Assembly (NCBI RefSeq): GCF_009363155.1
Contig: NZ_CP045303.1
Span: forward strand, 248,001-312,000
Source of the DNA: Azotobacter salinestris
GTDB taxonomy: Bacteria > Pseudomonadota > Gammaproteobacteria > Pseudomonadales > Pseudomonadaceae
Direction of reading: 5' to 3'
DNA: 64,000 bases
Position numbers and translations under genes: made by a program. Below are positions 8,764-16,070 of the stretch, in pieces. The notes beneath the pieces were generated by a model. The model saw only the letters and a program-made list of their open reading frames with translations. It ran no database searches and was not told the origin of the DNA. Within the stretch, counting starts at the first letter, position 1, and every line of letters starts with the position of its first letter.

Positions 8764-9083
8764 TGCACTATCTCGCGCACGAACCGGGCATACCCCTCTG
8801 CATCGCCCGCAGGCCAGGGAACGGTCAAGGTTGTGCGCCGATGGGGGATATCGATGCGAATGTCCGCGCGGGAGGCATATCCGGCCCGCACAGGCGCATC
8901 CAGTGCAAGCGGGATGAACGCCGGCAGGGTCTCAACCTGGCTGCGTGCCGTGCGTATCCATTGATGGACAACAGTGGTGTTGATGCCGTGGCTCAATGCC
9001 TCGCTGGCGACGGAGGCGCCGGGCTGGCCACACTCCTGCACGACTTGAGCCTTGAAGGCCGTGGAATAGGAACGACGCTGCAT
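8760..9083 (-). CDS. tnpA: IS66-family accessory protein TnpA
   Basis: A 107-residue protein starting MQRRSYSTAFKAQVVQECGQ, an HTH_Tnp_1/IS66 OrfA-type DNA-binding domain, with the family tail WPAGDAEGYARFVREIV. The frame is open to 9251 but the ATG at 9083 is the conserved IS66 start, so I use it. It is followed by a truncated tnpB. TnpA alone does not transpose; it would normally bind the element ends. Confidence 0.8.
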   Translation of the reverse strand: MQRRSYSTAFKAQVVQECGQPGASVASEALSHGINTTVVHQWIRTARSQVETLPAFIPLALDAPVRAGYASRADIRIDIPHRRTTLTVPWPAGDAEGYARFVREIVQ

Positions 9084-9101
9084 GATTTCCCCGCTTGAAA
9101 A

Positions 9102-9128
9102 GGTGTCCACGATGAATAGGTGGACACC
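9102..9128. repeat. stem-loop upstream of IS66 tnpA
   Basis: GGTGTCCAC and GTGGACACC form a perfect 9-bp inverted repeat around a 9-base loop, 18 bp upstream of the tnpA start. An almost identical copy precedes the second tnpA fragment at 10728-10754, so it belongs to the element. Confidence 0.7.
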
Positions 9129-9175
9129 CTCTCTTAGCTTGGCGGGTTCAAGCCAGACGACTTGGCCAGACGTGT

Positions 9176-9189
9176 ATGGACTCCTCCTC
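9176..9189. repeat. IS110 subterminal inverted repeat, left
   Basis: ATGGACTCCTCCTC, exactly the reverse complement of 10568-10581 on the other side of the transposase gene. Confidence 0.8.
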
Positions 9190-9462
9190 GTTTGCAAGCA
9201 CGATGTTCGATGGTGGCGCAGGTACGACTGCCTACGTGTATCCGGTCTCAATGAGGATGCCGTTTCAGATAGGCATCGGACTCTGATGGGCTATTCGCGC
9301 GTCGGTTCCCATTCGCTTACACGAGCTCTTATGCTCCACGTCCGGCAAGGGGTGTCCCGACGTCGGTTCGACCTGTTCGCCATCTCACAGCATGCCCTGC
9401 AATCGTGGTGGTGACCTCCTTGCTCTCGGGGGCTCTCTCGGCGGCACGATACCGATCTTCGC
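9190..9462 (-). ncRNA. candidate bridge RNA region of the IS110/IS1111 element
   Basis: About 270 bp lie between the transposase stop and the left subterminal repeat, with no convincing coding frame. In IS1111-type elements the guide (bridge or seek) RNA is encoded downstream of the transposase, so this is the expected place. I have not folded it or identified the target-binding loops, so this is a positional inference only. Confidence 0.35.
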
Positions 9463-10494
9463 TTACCCGGCCGCCAAGATAGGATCGTAGGTCGTCTCGT
9501 GTCGCGTTACCGCCCAGGCCACCCGTGCTGTCTTGTTCGCCAGGGCGACAATGGCGACATTGATGTGCTTGCGTGCCGCCAGGGCGTTCAGCCACTGGCT
9601 GAGCGCATCGTTTTTGGCGGCTGCATGGCGTAGTACCGCCCGGGCGCCGTGGACCAACAGCTTACGTACATAGCTGTCGCCGCGTTTGCTGATGCCCAGC
9701 AGTCGGTCTCGCCCTCCAGTGCTGTGCTGCCTTGGCGTCAGCCCCAGGGATGCCGCGAAATCACGCCCTCGGCGGAAGGCCCGGCCATCGCCCAGTGCGC
9801 CGGACAGGGCACTGGCGGTGAGCGGCCCGATGCCCCGCAAGGCCAGCAGCCGCTGGGCCACCGGATCGTCCTTGACGCTCCTGGCAATACGCTCGTCGAG
9901 GATGGCGATGCGGTCCTCCAGGTAGCGGAGATCCTCGGCCAGCCCAGCGAGTAGCGCACGGAAAGCCTCGGACAAGCCGTTTTCGGCATCCTCCAGCCAG
10001 CGTGGCAAAGCACATCGCAGCCGCTGGACGCCGGTTGGGGCGACGAGGCCGTACTCGCCGACCAGGCCACGGATCTGGTTGGCCTTCGCGGTACGCTGCC
10101 CAACCAGTTCCTCGCGGATACGATGCGCGGCCTGGATATCCTGCTGGGTGGCGGTCTTGACCGCCACGAAGCGCATGCTGGGGCGGCTCATCGCTTCGCA
10201 GATCGCCTCGGCATCGACTCGATCGTTCTTGTTGCTCTTCACGTAGGGCTTCACGAAATGAGCGGCAACGAGCCTGACGCGATAGCCACGCTGCTGGAGT
10301 TCCCGGGCCCAGTGATGCGAGGACGCACAGGCTTCCATGCCGATTTCAGCCTCGGTGGGGACCCGCTTCGATAGGGCTTCCAGCCACGTCTCGCGGGAGT
10401 ATTTACCCTGCCAATGGACCTGGTCATGGCGGTCCACGCCATGCACATGGAACACTGACTTGGCGATATCGACACCGACCCGGGTAATGTTCAT
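9463..10494 (-). CDS. IS110-family transposase
   Basis: A 343-residue DEDD recombinase. The first catalytic aspartate is in TRVGVDIAKSVFHVHG; the other acidic residues follow in MEACASSHHWARELQ and NDRVDAEAICEAM. The C-terminal domain carries LRGIGPLTASALSGALGDG and the serine-containing tail of the transposase_20 domain. The frame runs into the IS66 fragment upstream, but the start at 10494 (MNITRVGVDIAKS) is the family start. It appears intact and could be active. Confidence 0.9.
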   Translation of the reverse strand: MNITRVGVDIAKSVFHVHGVDRHDQVHWQGKYSRETWLEALSKRVPTEAEIGMEACASSHHWARELQQRGYRVRLVAAHFVKPYVKSNKNDRVDAEAICEAMSRPSMRFVAVKTATQQDIQAAHRIREELVGQRTAKANQIRGLVGEYGLVAPTGVQRLRCALPRWLEDAENGLSEAFRALLAGLAEDLRYLEDRIAILDERIARSVKDDPVAQRLLALRGIGPLTASALSGALGDGRAFRRGRDFAASLGLTPRQHSTGGRDRLLGISKRGDSYVRKLLVHGARAVLRHAAAKNDALSQWLNALAARKHINVAIVALANKTARVAWAVTRHETTYDPILAAG

Positions 10495-10567
10495 TGGGCT
10501 TCTCCTCAACCTGAAGATGGCTGGCGACTCACACCTGCCATCTTGGCGCATCGGCGCCGAGTGGGAT

Positions 10568-10581
10568 GAGGAGGAGTCCAT
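10568..10581. repeat. IS110 subterminal inverted repeat, right
   Basis: GAGGAGGAGTCCAT, the reverse complement of the repeat at 9176-9189. Confidence 0.8.
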
Positions 10582-10593
10582 CCCATTGGTTAC

Positions 10594-10701
10594 GGTATTG
10601 ATGCCGTGGCTCAGGGCCACGCTGGCAACCGAGTTGCCGGGCAGGCTGCACTCCTGCACGACCTGCGCCTTGAAGGCCTTGGAATAAGAGCGTCGCTGCA
10701 T
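10594..10701 (-). pseudogene. tnpA: IS66 tnpA 5-prime fragment interrupted by IS110
   Basis: The minus strand from 10701 reads MQRRSYSKAFKAQVVQECSL and stays similar to the copy at 9083 through SHGINT, about 36 codons. It then breaks at the IS110 end. The rest of this gene is not found on the other side of IS110, so a deletion or recombination between the two IS66 copies followed. Confidence 0.75.
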
Positions 10702-10727
10702 GATTCCCCGCTTGAAAGCCTTGAAAT

Positions 10728-10754
10728 GGTGTCCACGATAAATAGGTGGACACC
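10728..10754. repeat. stem-loop upstream of second IS66 tnpA fragment
   Basis: The same 9-bp arms GGTGTCCAC / GTGGACACC as at 9102-9128, with a loop differing by one base. Confidence 0.65.
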
Positions 10755-10784
10755 ATCTCTTAGCCCCGCGGAGTCACGCCAGAT

Positions 10785-11033
10785 GGGATGCTCGGACGGT
10801 TACGCCCGGTCTCCTGCGGCGCAGCGTCTTGCCAGTCGCCCTCGGTCCCCCCATGCCACCACGGCTCCACCGCCTCGATCCGGGCCGGCTCGCCCAGCTG
10901 TGGCATCACCAGCCCCTCCGAGGCGTGCGCCAGCAGCACATCCGCTGGCTGGGACCATGAGTGCATCGCCAGGTTGAAGGTGCCCCAGTGCACCGGCAGG
11001 AAACGCCCGCTGCCCAGTTGCTCCCAGGCCTTC
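10785..11033 (-). pseudogene. MBL-fold hydrolase 3-prime fragment (copy A)
   Basis: The minus strand encodes QLGSGRFLPVHWGTFNLAMH and continues to EGDWQDAAPQETG, matching the last 90 residues or so of the intact MBL-fold gene at 25341-26432. The HxHxDH metal site is absent. A third piece of the same region lies at 21289-21550. All three point the same way. Confidence 0.75.
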
Positions 11034-11046
11034 AGCCCGGGCGGCG

Positions 11047-11430
11047 CTGCTGGGGTTTGCCGTGGCGGTGCTGGCCTACAACCTCCTGGCGGTGCTCAAG
11101 CGCAGCGTGGAACAGGCGCATCGCGAACAGCTTCCCGAGGGCTGGGAGGCCTCCCCCTACCACCTGGCGGTCCAGGTCAGAAGCCGTTACGAGGGGATGC
11201 TCATCGTGCTGCCGGTGGAGCACTGGCCCGCCTGGGCCGACGATTCGGCCAACACACTGGCACAGCGCCTGTTGGAATTGGCACGACATATCAAGCCTAG
11301 CCAGGTGGCCACCAACAAGCGCGGCCCCAAGGTGGATAAGCCCAAGGCTTGGGTCGATGCCGCGACGGCTTGCGCCCATGTCTCCACCGACCGCCTCAAT
11401 CAAAGCCTCGAAAAGCAAAAGACCTTGAAA
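11047..11430 (+). pseudogene. IS4-family transposase C-terminal remnant
   Basis: The frame reads ALLGFAVAVLAYNLLAVLKR and continues to SQVATNKRGPKVDKPKAW, the C-terminal end of an IS4-type DDE transposase. The DDE core is missing. The frame runs on without a stop into hicA, giving an artificial 222-codon fusion; hicA has its own promoter and ribosome site. Confidence 0.7.
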
Positions 11431-11501
11431 GGGGTGCCATTTAAGCCCCGCACGGTGGTTGGCTGTGCTTTGGTGTGTATGGTGTGTGCTCGTTGTGCGC
11501 A

Positions 11502-11520
11502 GGTGTGTATAATGCACACC
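11502..11520 (+). promoter_or_regulatory. hicAB promoter with overlapping palindromic operator
   Basis: TATAAT at 11508-11513 is a perfect -10 box. It lies inside the inverted repeat GGTGTG (11502-11507) / CACACC (11515-11520). HicB has a ribbon-helix-helix domain and typically binds such palindromes, so this is probably its autoregulatory site. Further GGTGTGT copies lie just upstream (near 11472 and 11481). Confidence 0.65.
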
Positions 11521-11541
11521 ATGCAGCGCGAGGAGGCGATG

Positions 11542-11730
11542 ATGCGAAGTCGGGAAGTGATCGAGCTGCTGGAGGCGGATGGTTGGTACGAAGTGGCGGT
11601 GAAAGGTAGTCACCACCAGTTCAAGCATCCGACCAAGCCGGGGAGGGTGACGGTTCCGCACCCGCACCCGAAATCGGATCTGCCGAAAGGCACCTGGCAG
11701 AGCATCCTGAAACAAGCCGGCCTCAAGTGA
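11542..11730 (+). CDS. hicA: HicA-type mRNA interferase toxin
   Basis: A 62-residue double-stranded-RNA-binding-fold toxin of standard HicA length. The catalytic histidine is in VAVKGSHHQFKHPTKP, and HPKSDLPKGTWQSILKQAG is the usual C-terminal part. It cleaves mRNA when not bound by HicB. I chose ATG 11542 because AGGAGG ends five bases before it; the in-frame ATG at 11539 is too close. hicB follows after 31 bp. No lesion is visible, so this module may be functional. Confidence 0.9.
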   Translation: MRSREVIELLEADGWYEVAVKGSHHQFKHPTKPGRVTVPHPHPKSDLPKGTWQSILKQAGLK

Positions 11731-11761
11731 GGCCGATTACACCACCCAAGAGGGGGCGCAC

Positions 11762-12166
11762 ATGAAATATCCCGTCGTCATCCACAAAGAGCAGAGCAGC
11801 GACTACGGCGTGACCGTACCGGACGTGCCAGGCTGCTTCTCGGCCGGCGAGACGATGACCGAAGCGCTGGAGAATGTCCGTGAGGCGCTGGAGTTGCATT
11901 TCGAGGGGCTGCTGGCCGATGGCGAGCCGCTGCCGCAGCCGCAGGAGATCGATGTGCACGCGGCGAACCCGGACTATGCCGGCGGCGTGTGGGCGCTGGT
12001 CGACTTCGATGTGATGCCCTATCTGGGGAAGGCAGTGCGCTTCAACGCCACGCTGCCGGAGCACCTGCTGGCGCGGATCGATGCCTACGTGAAGGCCCAT
12101 CCGGAGCAGAAGAGCCGTTCTGGATTTCTGGCTGAGGCGGCGCTGCGGGTGTTGCAGCACGCTTGA
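11762..12166 (+). CDS. hicB: HicB antitoxin
   Basis: A 134-residue antitoxin. The N-terminal partial RNase-H-like HicB fold reads DYGVTVPDVPGCFSAGETMT and EALENVREALELHFEG. The C-terminus is a ribbon-helix-helix DNA-binding domain (AVRFNATLPEHLLARIDAYV). It neutralises HicA and probably represses at the palindrome at 11502-11520. A good ribosome site (AGAGGG) precedes it. Confidence 0.92.
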   Translation: MKYPVVIHKEQSSDYGVTVPDVPGCFSAGETMTEALENVREALELHFEGLLADGEPLPQPQEIDVHAANPDYAGGVWALVDFDVMPYLGKAVRFNATLPEHLLARIDAYVKAHPEQKSRSGFLAEAALRVLQHA

Positions 12167-12285
12167 AGGGAAAGCTCGCCAGCGAGGGAGTGAGGGTGAA
12201 CCAGACTGCACTTTGAGCGCATCGCCATTCCATAGTGCCGAGCGCCTGCTACCTTCGAGAAAACGAGACGCCAAGGAGGGCGCCG

Positions 12286-12556
12286 ATGGTTATGGAGATC
12301 GTTGCTGTGGTCGTGGTGCTGGCATGCTGTCTTGTGGTGTTTCTGCTGCGGCCGGGGGGATGATTCGAGGCGGCAGGATCTTGAGGCCAGCCTGGATGCC
12401 GTCGACGACAATGGCCTGTTTTCTGGCTGGGACGAGCTATCGCCATCTGAGCGCACGAGACGCCTGAGCATGTATCAGCGGAGGGTGCTGGTGCGGCACG
12501 CCGAGCAGGAAAGAGAGTGGCTACGGGCCGGGTTGAGGGATATTGCGAAGGGATAG
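12286..12556 (+). pseudogene. small single-pass membrane protein with frameshift in a G6 run
   Basis: AAGGAGG precedes the ATG at 12286. The frame MVMEIVAVVVVLACCLVVFL is a strong N-terminal membrane helix and stops at 12363 after 25 codons. Removing one G from the six-G run at 12354-12359 joins it to the downstream frame DDSRRQDLEASLDAVDDNGL, which ends LRDIAKG at 12556, giving about 89 residues: a membrane anchor plus a charged cytoplasmic domain. The event may be a sequencing error, a real mutation or slippage-based phase variation. I do not recognise the family. Confidence 0.55.
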
Positions 12557-12650
12557 CGGGACGCAGGTTGGCTTTGCCGGGCCCGGGCTGCACAGTTCCG
12601 CATGTTTTCCTGACTTCTCGTGGCGCTATTTGCGAAGCATCACAAGGTTA

Positions 12651-13748
12651 TTAATCAGGCCCTTAAATTCACGCTATGACATAGCGTGCTGCAGGATGCC
12701 GGAAATAGGCCATGACCTTGTCGGGCAAGGTGCCGAGTGTGCTCATGAAAGCCATCGCCTTGTCCAGCAGGCGCCTTGTCATGGCTGACCGGGCCACTGC
12801 GCAGCGCCGTCTTGAAATCCCGGTTCAGGTACTCGTCGGGATTGGACTCGGGCGCATAGGGCGGTAGGAACACCAGTTCGATTTTGTCCTGCTTGTCACT
12901 GAGCCACTCGCTGACCACCTTGGCATGGTGGACGCGCAGGTTATCGACCACCAGGAAGATCTTCTGCGCTGCCCCCTCCACAAGGCGGCCCAGGAAGTCA
13001 ATGAAGCGCAGCGCGTTGATGCTGCCTTCGACGATTTGGAAGGCCACCTCACCACGGGGCGAAATCGCGGAGATCATCGACAGCTTGTGCCAACGAGTGG
13101 GCGTCGCCAGCACCGGCGTCTGGCCCCTGGGGGCGTAGCCGCGTATCCAGTTCGCATCCTCCTTGACCGCGGTTTCGTCCCCCCAGTGAATCACCGCCCC
13201 TTCGGCGTCGGGGCGCGCCTTGACCTGGGGGTAGGTCTGCTCCAGCCAGCGCTCGATGTCCTCCGGCCGCTGCTCCTGCGCCCGCTTCACGGGACGCTGA
13301 GGCGTGAACCCCCAGCGCTTGAGGTATTTGCCGATCAACCGGTCCTGCAGCTCGATCCCGAGGCGTTCCCTGGCCAGCGCCTTGATGGCCGGGCGCGTCC
13401 ACAGGGCAAACGGCAATTGCAGCTGCTGTGGGGTTTGCTCGACGATTTGCTCGCGCAGCCACTGCTCGTCGGCCGGCGTCAGCTTGCGGCAGGCGCCCAC
13501 CGGGCGCCCCCGACGCTTTTCCTCCAGGGCTTGCGCGCCCTCGCGTTTGGCACGGGTCAGCCAAGTCTTGATGGTGGTCGGATGCACACCGGTGACCGAG
13601 GCCAGTTCCTCGACTTTCATGCCGGACTGCTGGCGCAGGCGAATCACGATCTGGCGAAGCAGCTTGCGACCGTCTGCGGTCAGTTTGCGGGCGTCGATCT
13701 TTTCCATGCCTGAAGTCTAACTAGACGTCTATTTAAGGGCCACCTTAA
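12651..13748 (-). mobile_element. IS630-family element
   Basis: The ends are inverted repeats: TTAATCAGGCCCTTAAAT on the left and the reverse complement of TTAAGGTGGCCCTTAAAT on the right, about 20 of 26 bases matching over the extended repeat. TA lies immediately outside both ends (12649-12650 and 13749-13750), the target duplication expected of IS630. Length is about 1.1 kb with one transposase gene. Confidence 0.85.
12655..13707 (-). CDS. IS630-family transposase, frameshifted near its 3-prime end
   Basis: 350 residues as read. An N-terminal helix-turn-helix (VEELASVTGVHPTTIKTWL) is followed by the DDE_3 core: D in IHWGDETAVKEDANW, D in IFLVVDNLRVHHAK and E in PPYAPESNPDEYLNRD. After RSGPVSHDK the frame is wrong: one extra C near 12770 separates it from the expected tail LLDKAMAFMSTLGTLPDKV and YFRHPAARYVIA, which would stop at 12669. 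The core is intact, so activity may be reduced and not lost. Confidence 0.85.
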   Translation of the reverse strand: MEKIDARKLTADGRKLLRQIVIRLRQQSGMKVEELASVTGVHPTTIKTWLTRAKREGAQALEEKRRGRPVGACRKLTPADEQWLREQIVEQTPQQLQLPFALWTRPAIKALARERLGIELQDRLIGKYLKRWGFTPQRPVKRAQEQRPEDIERWLEQTYPQVKARPDAEGAVIHWGDETAVKEDANWIRGYAPRGQTPVLATPTRWHKLSMISAISPRGEVAFQIVEGSINALRFIDFLGRLVEGAAQKIFLVVDNLRVHHAKVVSEWLSDKQDKIELVFLPPYAPESNPDEYLNRDFKTALRSGPVSHDKAPAGQGDGFHEHTRHLARQGHGLFPASCSTLCHSVNLRA

Positions 13749-13901
13749 TAAGAAGATGCCGGCTGATCGCGCAGAACGCGCCGGTGCCGAAGCTCGGCTA
13801 AGACCTCGAACGCGGTTCGACTCCGCTTCTCATTAAACGCAGGCAAGCAGAAACTATGGCTCCATTGGTTTGTTTTTCGGACATTGGAGTCTATGTTTTT
13901 T

Positions 13902-13915
13902 TGAAACCGTTTTCA
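13902..13915. promoter_or_regulatory. LacI-family-like operator upstream of the cupin gene
   Basis: TGAAACCGTTTTCA is a near-palindrome of the TGAAACCGGTTTCA type bound by many LacI/GntR-sugar regulators. It lies 19 bp upstream of the cupin start. A related site occurs at 20356-20369. The regulator is not identified. Confidence 0.4.
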
Positions 13916-13933
13916 TCAAAAGCAGGCAATCCC

Positions 13934-14542
13934 ATGGCCTTCCTATCCCGTCGACATTTCAATCGAATGCTTTCCGGTCTTGGCCTGATGATTCCCGGCC
14001 AAGCGCTGTTCGCGGCCGCCACCAGCCCCGCAGGCGGCACGCCCCCCGAGACCTTGCTGCTATCGCGCAATGACTGGATCCCCAACAACGATCGTCTGCC
14101 AGTGCTGGTGTACCGTGGCGTATTCGCCGCGAACAGTAGCGATCTGGCGGCGGACTTCGAAGCGCTATTCGAGCGGACAGGCTGGCCGCCGCGCTGGCGC
14201 GCTGGCCTCTACGCCTATCACCATTACCATTCGACCGCCCATGAGGTACTGGGCATCGCCAGTGGCTCGGCGCAGCTGATGCTCGGCGGTCCTGAAGGCC
14301 GTACTGTGCAGGTCAGTGCCGGGGATGTCGTGCTCTTGCCTGCCGGCACCGGGCACTGCGAGCTCGCCTCGACCGACGATTTCCTGGTCGTCGGTGGCTA
14401 CCCGCCGGATCAGCGGGTGGACAACTGCCGCAAGGCGCCTTCGCCGGCGGTCCTGCAACAAATCCGCCAGCTGCCATTTCCGGACAGCGATCCGGTCGTC
14501 GGCAGAAACGGTCCGCTGACACACCTCTGGCAGCAGGCTTGA
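13934..14542 (+). CDS. Tat-exported cupin-domain protein
   Basis: A 202-residue protein beginning [20 protein letters not shown], with a twin-arginine motif (SRRHFNR) and hydrophobic stretch that predict Tat export. The cupin barrel shows the first motif [20 protein letters not shown] and the second [12 protein letters not shown]. The frame opens at 13856 but the ATG at 13934 places the twin arginine at residues 6-7. The close YjlB-like family has no firmly known reaction. The convergent neighbour is the OprD porin. Expression may respond to the operator-like site just upstream. Confidence 0.85.
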   Translation: MAFLSRRHFNRMLSGLGLMIPGQALFAAATSPAGGTPPETLLLSRNDWIPNNDRLPVLVYRGVFAANSSDLAADFEALFERTGWPPRWRAGLYAYHHYHSTAHEVLGIASGSAQLMLGGPEGRTVQVSAGDVVLLPAGTGHCELASTDDFLVVGGYPPDQRVDNCRKAPSPAVLQQIRQLPFPDSDPVVGRNGPLTHLWQQA

Positions 14543-14631
14543 GGCGATACAACACAGGTGCTTGGCAGTCGCCACTCTTCCGGTGACGGGTACTTGCCCG
14601 AGCCTGCAGGCAGAGCTCTTGTTTCGCGATC

Positions 14632-15906
14632 TCAGAACAGCGAGAGCGGATAGCTGACGATCAGTCGGTTATCGTCGAACTTGTTGTTGGCGCCCCAGTC
14701 GCGGCGCACCGTCGAGTTCCGCCAGCGCAGGCTCAGGGCCTTCAGCGGGCCGCTCTGCACCACATAGCTCAGCTGGGTTTCGCGGTTCCACTCCTCGCCG
14801 TCGTCGATGTTGCCGATGTGCACGTTGGTGCCCTTGAGGTAGCGGGTCATCAGGCTCAGCCCGGGAATGCCCAGGGCGGCGAAGTCGTAGTCGTAGCGCA
14901 GCTGCCAGGAGCGTTCGCGGGCGTTGTCGAAGCTGCCGTTGTAGGTGTCGTTGGCGGCGCTGCCGCCGCTGGTGCCGTTGACCCGCAGCCACTTGTCGTC
15001 GCCGGTGACCCGCTGCAGGCCGAGGTAGAAGACGTGTGCGCCGGTCTTCAGCGAGAACAGCCCGGAGAGCATCTTGTTGTCCAGCTCGCCGGCCTGGGCG
15101 CTGCCGTCTTCCTCGCCGTCGAAGTAGCCGAGGTTGGCGCCGAGGCTCCAGTCCTTGCCGAGCGGCTGGGTGTGGGTGAGCTGGAAGTAGCGCTGCTTGT
15201 AGATGTCCTCCAGCTGGCCGAACCAGGCGCCGACCAGCGTGCGGTTGTCGTTGAAGGCGTATTCGGCGCCGGCGAAGCTGAAGCGGTCGGAGGTGACCGT
15301 GGAATTGCCGACCCAGCTCAGGTCATTGAGGCTGCTGTCGTCGCGCGGGCTGTTGCCGCGAAAGCGCCCGCCGTAGACCGTCAGGTTCTTGATCTCCTTC
15401 GAGGTGAGCATGCCGCCCTGGAAGGTCTGCGGCAGCGAGCGGCCGTCGTCGGAACGCAGGATCGGCAGCGCCGGCGACCACTCGCCGGCCTTCACCTCGG
15501 TCTTCGAGAAGCGCAGCTTGCCGGCCACCGCCAGGCGGCCGAACTGGTCGGCCGGCGTGCCGTCCTTGCCGACGGGGAGCAACTGGGTGCCGCCGGTGCC
15601 CTTGCCGCCGTCGAGCTTGACCGACCAGAGGCCGAGCACGTCGAGGCCGAAGCCGACGGGGCCTTCGGTGTAGCCGGACTGCAGGTCGAGGATGAAGCTC
15701 TGGGTCCATTCCTCGGCCTTGCTGCGGGTGGCGCCGTCGTCGACGAAGTTGCGGTGGATGTAGAAGTTGCGCAGGGTCAGGGTGCCCTGGCCATCTTCCA
15801 GGAAGTCGGCCTGGACGGGCTCGCCGGGAAGCAAGCCCGCGATAACCAAGGGCAGTGCGGAAGCGAGGAGGCCGGAGCGCGAGGAGTCATTCCTGTTCTT
15901 CAGCAT
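14632..15906 (-). CDS. OprD-family outer-membrane porin
   Basis: A 424-residue porin with signal peptide (LLASALPLVIAGLLPGEPVQA) and the Pseudomonas OprD wording: GTLTLRNFYIHRNFVDDGAT, YGGRFRGNSPRDDSSLNDL, RYDYDFAALGIPGLSLMTRY, ending in phenylalanine (YPLSLF) for outer-membrane insertion. These 18-strand porins import amino acids, sugars or organic acids. Its neighbours are a periplasmic sugar/alcohol dehydrogenase complex and a cupin, so it may admit the dehydrogenase substrate; that is inference. Confidence 0.92.
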   Translation of the reverse strand: MLKNRNDSSRSGLLASALPLVIAGLLPGEPVQADFLEDGQGTLTLRNFYIHRNFVDDGATRSKAEEWTQSFILDLQSGYTEGPVGFGLDVLGLWSVKLDGGKGTGGTQLLPVGKDGTPADQFGRLAVAGKLRFSKTEVKAGEWSPALPILRSDDGRSLPQTFQGGMLTSKEIKNLTVYGGRFRGNSPRDDSSLNDLSWVGNSTVTSDRFSFAGAEYAFNDNRTLVGAWFGQLEDIYKQRYFQLTHTQPLGKDWSLGANLGYFDGEEDGSAQAGELDNKMLSGLFSLKTGAHVFYLGLQRVTGDDKWLRVNGTSGGSAANDTYNGSFDNARERSWQLRYDYDFAALGIPGLSLMTRYLKGTNVHIGNIDDGEEWNRETQLSYVVQSGPLKALSLRWRNSTVRRDWGANNKFDDNRLIVSYPLSLF

Positions 15907-16070
15907 TATCGTGATGTTCCAGTGCGGGTTCGATGACGAAAAAAAGCTCGAGCGATCCCCTCCGCGGTGGCGGATATGTCGTGCGGCAGGGAAAGGCCCG
16001 ACAGTTGCTGCCGGAGCCGTGGTCGAGCGCGAAGCGCTCCGGGCGCCCGGCCGGACGCCCGGAAGCCGCC
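15907..16070. other. short non-coding gap between porin and cytochrome gene
   Basis: About 160 bp with no supported gene. It should hold the porin promoter and the end of the dehydrogenase operon. Confidence 0.5.

Larger units (their letters stand above)
9170..10588 (-). mobile_element. IS110-family element (IS1111-like layout)
   Basis: The element contains one DEDD transposase. It has a perfect 14-bp subterminal inverted repeat: ATGGACTCCTCCTC at 9176-9189 and its reverse complement at 10568-10581. The 3-prime non-coding flank is long (about 290 bp) and the 5-prime flank short (about 95 bp), the arrangement seen in the IS1111 subgroup. Exact outer ends are estimated, because these elements leave no clear target duplication. 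On the right it interrupts a second IS66 tnpA after codon 36; on the left it abuts the leader of the other IS66 copy. Confidence 0.75.

Noticed and set aside
13770-13845. tRNA-like T-arm (GCGGTTCGACTCCGC) between IS630 and the cupin gene
   Set aside because: No matching acceptor stem, D-arm or anticodon arm could be drawn at the right spacing; at most a degraded tRNA piece.
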